64,000 bases of DNA from Cereibacter_A azotoformans (GTDB lineage Bacteria > Pseudomonadota > Alphaproteobacteria > Rhodobacterales > Rhodobacteraceae), in NCBI RefSeq assembly GCF_003050905.1, contig NZ_QAOT01000002.1; one strand, written 5' to 3'. The position numbers and the translations under genes were made by a program. Under the pieces are notes generated by a model. The model had not been told where the DNA came from and did no database searches. It worked only from the letters and a program-made list of their open reading frames with translations. Shown here in pieces: positions 59,316 to 64,000 of the stretch; the stretch's first letter is position 1, and every line of letters starts with the position of its first letter.

Positions 59316-61937
59316 TCACTCGGCGCCGTCCACGAGAACCGCCACGGGAAGCCGGCCGAGGTTCAGCTCGCCCGACAGGGTCTCACCCGATACCAGATCG
59401 CGCCAGCGGCCTGCTGGCAAGACGGCTTTTGCATCGGCCCCCTGCGCACGGTTCAGCCGGCAGGCCACCAGCATCCGGCGGCCCTCCGCCTCGCGCAGGA
59501 AGGCGCAGATTCCTTCCGGCATCTCCAGCGGTTCGTAGCTGCCGCGGGCCAAGAGCGCGGGCGCCTCGGCGCGCAGCCGCAGGAGCCGCGCGGTCAGCGC
59601 CATCTTCAACGCCCCGCCCTCCGACGGGGCCTCGGCTGGCGGCTTGTCCACCAGTTCGGCCAGCAGCCGTTCACGAAGCGCGAAATCCACAGGCCGGCGG
59701 TTGTCGGGATCGACCAGACTCTGCTCCCAGAGTTCGGCGCCCTGATAGATGTCCGGCATCCCCGGAACCGTCAGCTTCAGCACGGTCTGGGCGAGGATGT
59801 TGGCCTCGGCCTCGGGCCGGATCCGCGCGTGAAACTCCAGGAACGAGCGCAGGAAGGCGCTGTCGGGCGCGCCCAGCGCGCGGCCGATGAAGGCGCAGAA
59901 GGCCGCTTCATACTCCTCGTTGCCAAAGACCCAGCGGCTGTTGACCGCCGCCTCGCGGATCGACTTGAGCATCCCCGCCTCGACCCGCTCGCGCAGGGCG
60001 GCCAGATCCTCGGCCGGCGGCGGCCCGGTCCAGTCCATCGGCCAGACCCCCAGAAGAAGCTGGTAGAAGAAATATTCCTCGTTGCGGTCCACGGGCGCGT
60101 CTTCGGAGGCCAGAAGGCCGTGCCATTCATCGACCTTCCTTGCCCATTCCCCGACATGACCGCTGATGGCGGCGATCCGCATCCGCGCATCCTCACCGCG
60201 TTTGGTGTCGTGCGTCGAGGTGGTGAGCATCGCGCCCGGTTCACGCTCCAGCCGGTCGCGGTTGGCGCGGTGAAAGGTCTCGAGGCTCACGCCGAAATGG
60301 CCGGGCTCGCTGCCGACCTCGTTGAGCGCGATGAAGCGCGCGTAGCGGTAGAGCGCCCGGTCCTCGAGCCCCTTGGCCATCACCGGCCCCGTGAACTGCT
60401 GAAGGCGCAGGACGAGGGCCAGGATCTCGTCGCGCTTGTCGGGCTGTTCCCCCGCCAGTTCGAGCGTCATCACATCGGCGATGAAGTCGTAGATGCCCGG
60501 ATCGACCTCGGGCGCGCGCGCCCGCGCCCGTTCCACGGCCCCCTCGATGCGGGCCCGGTCGGGCGGCGAGAGGCCGTCGCGGTCGGCATAGGTGCGATAG
60601 ACGTCGAGCGCGGCCACCACCTGCGACAGGCCCGACCGCACCGCCGCCCGGCCGAAGTCGCGCCGCCTCGGATCGTCGGCCACCAGCGCCAGAAGCCGGT
60701 CCGACAGGCTCTCGAGTTCCGCCGCCATCGGCTGGGCCATGATCTCGAGCTTGGCCTGATGGACCAGATCCTCGGGCGCGGCCGTCTGGCCGGTGAAGTC
60801 GGCGTGAACCTGTGTGAGCGCCTCGCATCCCGCAGGATCGGCCAGCAGCCCGACGGCCAGATTGGCAAACTCGTAGCCCGTGGTCCCGTCCGCCTGCCAG
60901 CTTTCGGGCAGGATCTCGTCCGGGGCGAGGATCTTCTCGACATAGAGCGGGAACGGCCGGTCGAGCGAGCCGCGCAGGCGCAGGCAATAGCCCTTGGGAT
61001 CGACCAGCCCGTCGATATGGTCGATGCGGATGCCCTCGACGACACCTTCCTCCATCAGCCGCAGGATCAGCCGGTGCACACCCGCGAAGACCTCGGCCTT
61101 CTCGACCCGCACGCCGGCCAGATCGCTCATGGTGAAGAAGCGCCGGTAGTTGATCGCGTCGCTGTCCATCGAGAACTTGGCCGCGCGCCAGTTCTGCGCC
61201 TCGGCCAGCCGGTCGAGCGCGGCCCAGCTTTCGAGATCGCCGGGCGTGCCACGGAAGGCGGCCAGGGCGGGCGTCGGGTCGGTCTTGCGCAGGCGCCGGC
61301 GCAGGTCGGCCCAGACGGGATCGGCAGGCCCGGCCTCGCCCGCCGCCTCGAAGTCAGCGGCCAGTTCCTCGTAGCCGGGCGCCGCGCGCAGGATCATCGC
61401 GTAGGTCTGCGGGCAGATCGGCAGCTTGTGCGTGTCGTGGGCCCAGACCGCAAAGGCACCGCGGTCGGCGTCGTAGCGCAGCTCCAGCTCGCCCCGCGCC
61501 AGCACCTCGCCATACTGGTCGCCAAGGAACGGCATCAGCACCTTGCCGGCAAGGCCCGGCGTCGGGCTCTCCCAGTCGATGTCGAACCAGCCCGCGACCG
61601 GGCTCTGCTGTCCCCATTCCAGCACCGAGAGCCAGAAGACATTGTCCGCGCCCCCTACCCCCATGTGGTTCGGCACGAAATCGACGATCACCCCCATCCC
61701 GTGCTCACGGAAGGTCGCGGCCATGGCGCGGAACTCGTCCTCGCCGCCCAGCTCGGGGCTGATGAGGCTGTAATGCACCCCGTCATAGCCGTGGGTCGAG
61801 CCTTCACGCGCGGCAAGGATGGGCGAGGCGTAGAGGTGGCTGATCCCCAGCCGGGAGAGGTAGGGCGCAAGCCGCGCCGCATCCGCAAACCGGAAGTCGG
61901 AGGTGAACTGGATGCGGTAGGTCGCGCGGACGCTCAT
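59316..61937 (-). CDS. treY: Malto-oligosyltrehalose synthase TreY
   Basis: An 873-residue GH13 enzyme that converts the reducing end of a malto-oligosaccharide into a trehalose unit. The N-terminus 'YRIQFTSDFRFADAARLAPY' and 'YDGVHYSLISPELGG' are typical of TreY. The catalytic nucleophile region is 'GIRIDHIDGLVDPKGY' and the later conserved segment is 'LTTSTHDTKRGEDARMR'. It overlaps malQ by four bases and follows treZ, so the trio makes trehalose from glycogen. Length matches other alphaproteobacterial TreY. Confidence 0.94.
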   Translation of the reverse strand: MSVRATYRIQFTSDFRFADAARLAPYLSRLGISHLYASPILAAREGSTHGYDGVHYSLISPELGGEDEFRAMAATFREHGMGVIVDFVPNHMGVGGADNVFWLSVLEWGQQSPVAGWFDIDWESPTPGLAGKVLMPFLGDQYGEVLARGELELRYDADRGAFAVWAHDTHKLPICPQTYAMILRAAPGYEELAADFEAAGEAGPADPVWADLRRRLRKTDPTPALAAFRGTPGDLESWAALDRLAEAQNWRAAKFSMDSDAINYRRFFTMSDLAGVRVEKAEVFAGVHRLILRLMEEGVVEGIRIDHIDGLVDPKGYCLRLRGSLDRPFPLYVEKILAPDEILPESWQADGTTGYEFANLAVGLLADPAGCEALTQVHADFTGQTAAPEDLVHQAKLEIMAQPMAAELESLSDRLLALVADDPRRRDFGRAAVRSGLSQVVAALDVYRTYADRDGLSPPDRARIEGAVERARARAPEVDPGIYDFIADVMTLELAGEQPDKRDEILALVLRLQQFTGPVMAKGLEDRALYRYARFIALNEVGSEPGHFGVSLETFHRANRDRLEREPGAMLTTSTHDTKRGEDARMRIAAISGHVGEWARKVDEWHGLLASEDAPVDRNEEYFFYQLLLGVWPMDWTGPPPAEDLAALRERVEAGMLKSIREAAVNSRWVFGNEEYEAAFCAFIGRALGAPDSAFLRSFLEFHARIRPEAEANILAQTVLKLTVPGMPDIYQGAELWEQSLVDPDNRRPVDFALRERLLAELVDKPPAEAPSEGGALKMALTARLLRLRAEAPALLARGSYEPLEMPEGICAFLREAEGRRMLVACRLNRAQGADAKAVLPAGRWRDLVSGETLSGELNLGRLPVAVLVDGAE

Positions 61938-63751
61938 GGGGACTCCCTGGGTCGCTCGGCGGCGACGGCCCCGGCGATGCCGCGGAAGAGCGCGGTGTCG
62001 GCGAGAGCTTCCAGCGGCACGCCGAGCCTGCGCCGCCAGTTGGGATGTTCGTCCACGGTCGAGGGCACGTTCACCGGCGCGACCTCGCCCGCCATGTCCT
62101 CGATCCGCACCGCGAGGAGACGCGAGGGCGTGCGCGCGAGGTGACGGTGCACCGCCACCAACAGCGCCTCGGGCGGATCCTCTGGACCGATCCGGTCAAT
62201 CTCGTCCCAGCCCATCAGGCCCGCCCGCGCCAGATCCTCGAGCAGCTGGCGCCGCTCGGTCCAGCGGAACTCGCCCTGCTGGCGCGCGGCCTCTTCCGAG
62301 ATCAGGTGGAACTCGCGCCGGATCGCCACGTCGTCGCCCCGCCACCAGCCGCGGAAGGTGGGCAGATCGTGGGTCGAGAGGCAGACCAGCGCCTCGCGCG
62401 GATAATGCTCGGGGGCGATGTAGCCGTGGTCGTGCCGCTCGAAGAGCAGGATGCGGTAGGAGAGGATGTTCATCCGCGCCATCAACTCGCGGAACCCGTC
62501 GGGCACGTTGCCCAGATCCTCGCCGATCACGATCGTGCGGTTGCGGCGCGAGGCCTCGGCCAGCACGCGCAGCATGTCCTCGATCGGGTAGCGGACATAG
62601 GTGCCCTGCGGCGCGCCCATTCCGTCCGGGATGAGGAAAAGCTGCCAGACCCCCATCGCATGGTCGATCCGCAGCGCGCCCGCCCGCCGCGTCGCATCCT
62701 GCATCAGCGCCCCGAACGGGGCCGCATGAAGATCGGCGAGCTTGACGGGCGAGAGCGGTGCAAGGCCCCAGTCCTGTCCCTGTGCGTTGAACCAGTCGGG
62801 CGAGGCGCCGATGCGCAGGCCCGACACGGCAAGGCTCGGGTCCGACCAGGTGCTCGATCCGTCGGGCACCTCGCCTACGGCGAAGTCGAGATAGAGCCCG
62901 ATCTTCATGCCCGCCGCGCGGCAGGCGTCGCGCGCCTCTCCAAGCTGCCGGTCGGCGATCCACTGCAGCCAGTAATGAAAGCCGATGTCCTCGGCATGGG
63001 CCTCGGCGAACTCGGCCACCGCGGGGCTCTTGGCATCCTGCAGCTCCACCGGCCAGCCGCGCCAGCCTGCGCCGTGTTCGTCCGCCACCATCTTCGCCGA
63101 GATCGCCTCGAACAGCGCGTGCCGCCGCAGAAGCTCGCCCCCTTCGGTGCAGAAGCGCATGAAGCCCACCGGATCGTCCGGCCCTTCCATCCACAGGCGC
63201 CACAGCGCGCCGAGCTTGGCCGCAGCCACCGCCGGATAGTCCACCAGATCGGGCGCGCGCAGCCGATCGAGCCCCTCGGGCGCAAGCTCGTCCCGGTAGC
63301 CCGGCACGCGGTCCACCGCGATGTAGAGCGGGTTCAGGAAACGCCGGTTCGAGGGCGAGAAGGGACTTGTGTGGGCGGGATTGGCCAGAAAGAGCGCGTG
63401 CAGCGGGTTCAGCCCGATGAAGTCCGCCCCCGCGGCGCCCGCGATCCGCGCCAGCGCGCAGAGATCGGCAAAGTCGCCGATCCCCCAGTTGCGCCCGGAG
63501 CGCAGCTGGTAGAGCTGTGCCGCGATCCCCCAGAGCCGCATCTCGCCCTCGGGCAAGAAGCACGGCTCGCCCTCCGGCGCGCGCATCACGGGCGGGGCGC
63601 GGTCGGGCGGCGGACCTTCCGGCGGGATGCCGAAGGCGTCCAGCAGCGCGCGCAGGGTCTCGACCGGCGGGCGGACGAACTCTCCCCCGAGCGCGTGGTA
63701 GCTGGGCTGGATGGCGAACTCTGCCGCCCTTTCTTCGATGGTATTGCTCAT
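61934..63751 (-). CDS. malQ: 4-alpha-glucanotransferase (amylomaltase)
   Basis: A 605-residue GH77 enzyme that disproportionates malto-oligosaccharides. Catalytic residues appear in 'LRIDHAMGVWQLFLIP' (nucleophile Asp), 'IVIGEDLGNVPDGF' (acid/base Glu) and 'LSTHDLPTFRGWW' (stabilising Asp). An N-terminal domain of about 70 residues precedes the barrel. It overlaps both neighbours (ATGA at each end), placing it tightly within the trehalose/maltodextrin unit, where it recycles short chains left by TreZ and TreY. Confidence 0.93.
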   Translation of the reverse strand: MSNTIEERAAEFAIQPSYHALGGEFVRPPVETLRALLDAFGIPPEGPPPDRAPPVMRAPEGEPCFLPEGEMRLWGIAAQLYQLRSGRNWGIGDFADLCALARIAGAAGADFIGLNPLHALFLANPAHTSPFSPSNRRFLNPLYIAVDRVPGYRDELAPEGLDRLRAPDLVDYPAVAAAKLGALWRLWMEGPDDPVGFMRFCTEGGELLRRHALFEAISAKMVADEHGAGWRGWPVELQDAKSPAVAEFAEAHAEDIGFHYWLQWIADRQLGEARDACRAAGMKIGLYLDFAVGEVPDGSSTWSDPSLAVSGLRIGASPDWFNAQGQDWGLAPLSPVKLADLHAAPFGALMQDATRRAGALRIDHAMGVWQLFLIPDGMGAPQGTYVRYPIEDMLRVLAEASRRNRTIVIGEDLGNVPDGFRELMARMNILSYRILLFERHDHGYIAPEHYPREALVCLSTHDLPTFRGWWRGDDVAIRREFHLISEEAARQQGEFRWTERRQLLEDLARAGLMGWDEIDRIGPEDPPEALLVAVHRHLARTPSRLLAVRIEDMAGEVAPVNVPSTVDEHPNWRRRLGVPLEALADTALFRGIAGAVAAERPRESP

Positions 63752-64000
63752 GCAAGCTCCTCGAGCGTGACCAGCACCGAACAGGCCGGCAGCGGAGCGC
63801 CGGGCGCGGCGCCGGGTGAGGCATGGATCACACGCCCCTCCGCGTGGGGCAAGTCCTGCGGCCGGTCGTCGAGGTTGGCACGCAGCCGCAGCACCGCCCC
63901 CTCGAGCCGCCAGTCCACCGCCACCAGATCGTCCGAGACGGCGACCACGCGACCCCCGTTCCCCGGCGCGCGCTCCAGGCGCGGGGCGATCTCGCGTGCG
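63748..64000 (-). CDS. treZ: Malto-oligosyltrehalose trehalohydrolase TreZ, C-terminal fragment
   Basis: Only the last 83 residues lie in the window; the 5' part continues beyond the right edge. The segment 'AREIAPRLERAPGNGGRVVA' then 'VDWRLEGAVLRLRANLDDRP' is the C-terminal beta domain found after the barrel of TreZ and related GH13 enzymes. The stop overlaps malQ by ATGA, and treY follows, the usual treZ-malQ-treY grouping. Glycogen-debranching GlgX is an alternative but has a different C-terminus. Confidence 0.75.
   Translation of the reverse strand, partial: AREIAPRLERAPGNGGRVVAVSDDLVAVDWRLEGAVLRLRANLDDRPQDLPHAEGRVIHASPGAAPGAPLPACSVLVTLEELA

Noticed and set aside
59292..62144. A 950-codon plus-strand frame
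   Set aside because: It mirrors treY, which has catalytic motifs and overlaps malQ; the antisense product has none.

Overview
The window reads as a chromosomal segment of a purple non-sulphur alphaproteobacterium of the Rhodobacter (Cereibacter) sphaeroides group. The GC content is very high and genes are densely packed with ATGA or TGATG overlaps. Several loci match R. sphaeroides genes I recognise: the smo/mtlK polyol cluster, the TRAP receptor TakP, a complete 13-gene second complex I operon, cerR/cerI quorum sensing, opgGIHC glucan synthesis, and a pgi-pgl-zwf cluster. Two tRNA genes are present (Gly-GCC and Val-TAC). I see no insertion sequence, prophage, CRISPR array or rRNA.

Layout. 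1-2.6 kb: the start of a molybdopterin-domain secreted protein, a NarL-type response regulator, an unknown gene and a YciE-type ferritin-like protein. 2.8-10.2 kb: polyol uptake and oxidation, with a HAD phosphatase and a SorC regulator followed by the ABC transporter SmoEFGK and mannitol 2-dehydrogenase. 10.4-14.3 kb: a TRAP transporter whose receptor (takP) converges on its own membrane genes; the large permease has a Pro/Gly repeat tail. 14.6-28.9 kb: nuoA-N with fused NuoCD and almost every junction overlapping; a near-perfect FNR-type box lies upstream. 29.0-30.8 kb: a phospholipase D family protein and a DUF4112 membrane protein. 30.8-35.2 kb (minus): PAP2 phosphatase, a cytochrome-c-containing oxidase subunit II, and an oxidase subunit I fused to three cytochrome c domains. 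The subunit I gene carries an apparent one-base deletion.

35.4-38.2 kb: a quorum-sensing island with a LuxR-type ligand-binding protein lacking a DNA-binding domain, a second LuxR protein, CerR and CerI. 38.3-43.8 kb: a small protein, then opgG-opgI-opgH-opgC for succinylated osmoregulated periplasmic glucans, then tRNA-Gly. 44.2-49.4 kb (minus): an Mla-type lipid ABC system (STAS-permease, ATPase, MCE protein, auxiliary lipoprotein) and a non-pyrrolysine MttB-family methyltransferase. 49.8-54.7 kb: tRNA-Val, a small membrane protein, a sugar dehydrogenase/diheme cytochrome pair, and a rhodanese/YeeE sulfur module with a 55-residue secreted or anchored peptide. 55.0-64.0 kb: RidA, then minus-strand pgi-pgl-zwf (Entner-Doudoroff entry) with a LacI-type operator, and treY-malQ-treZ for trehalose/maltodextrin metabolism. 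treZ runs off the right edge.

Taken together the segment joins energy conservation (complex I, a cytochrome-rich oxidase, periplasmic dehydrogenase), carbohydrate entry (mannitol, glucose-6-phosphate, alpha-glucans, alpha-keto acids) and cell-envelope functions (glucans, lipid trafficking, quorum signalling). All assignments come from reading translated sequence; no database search was run.
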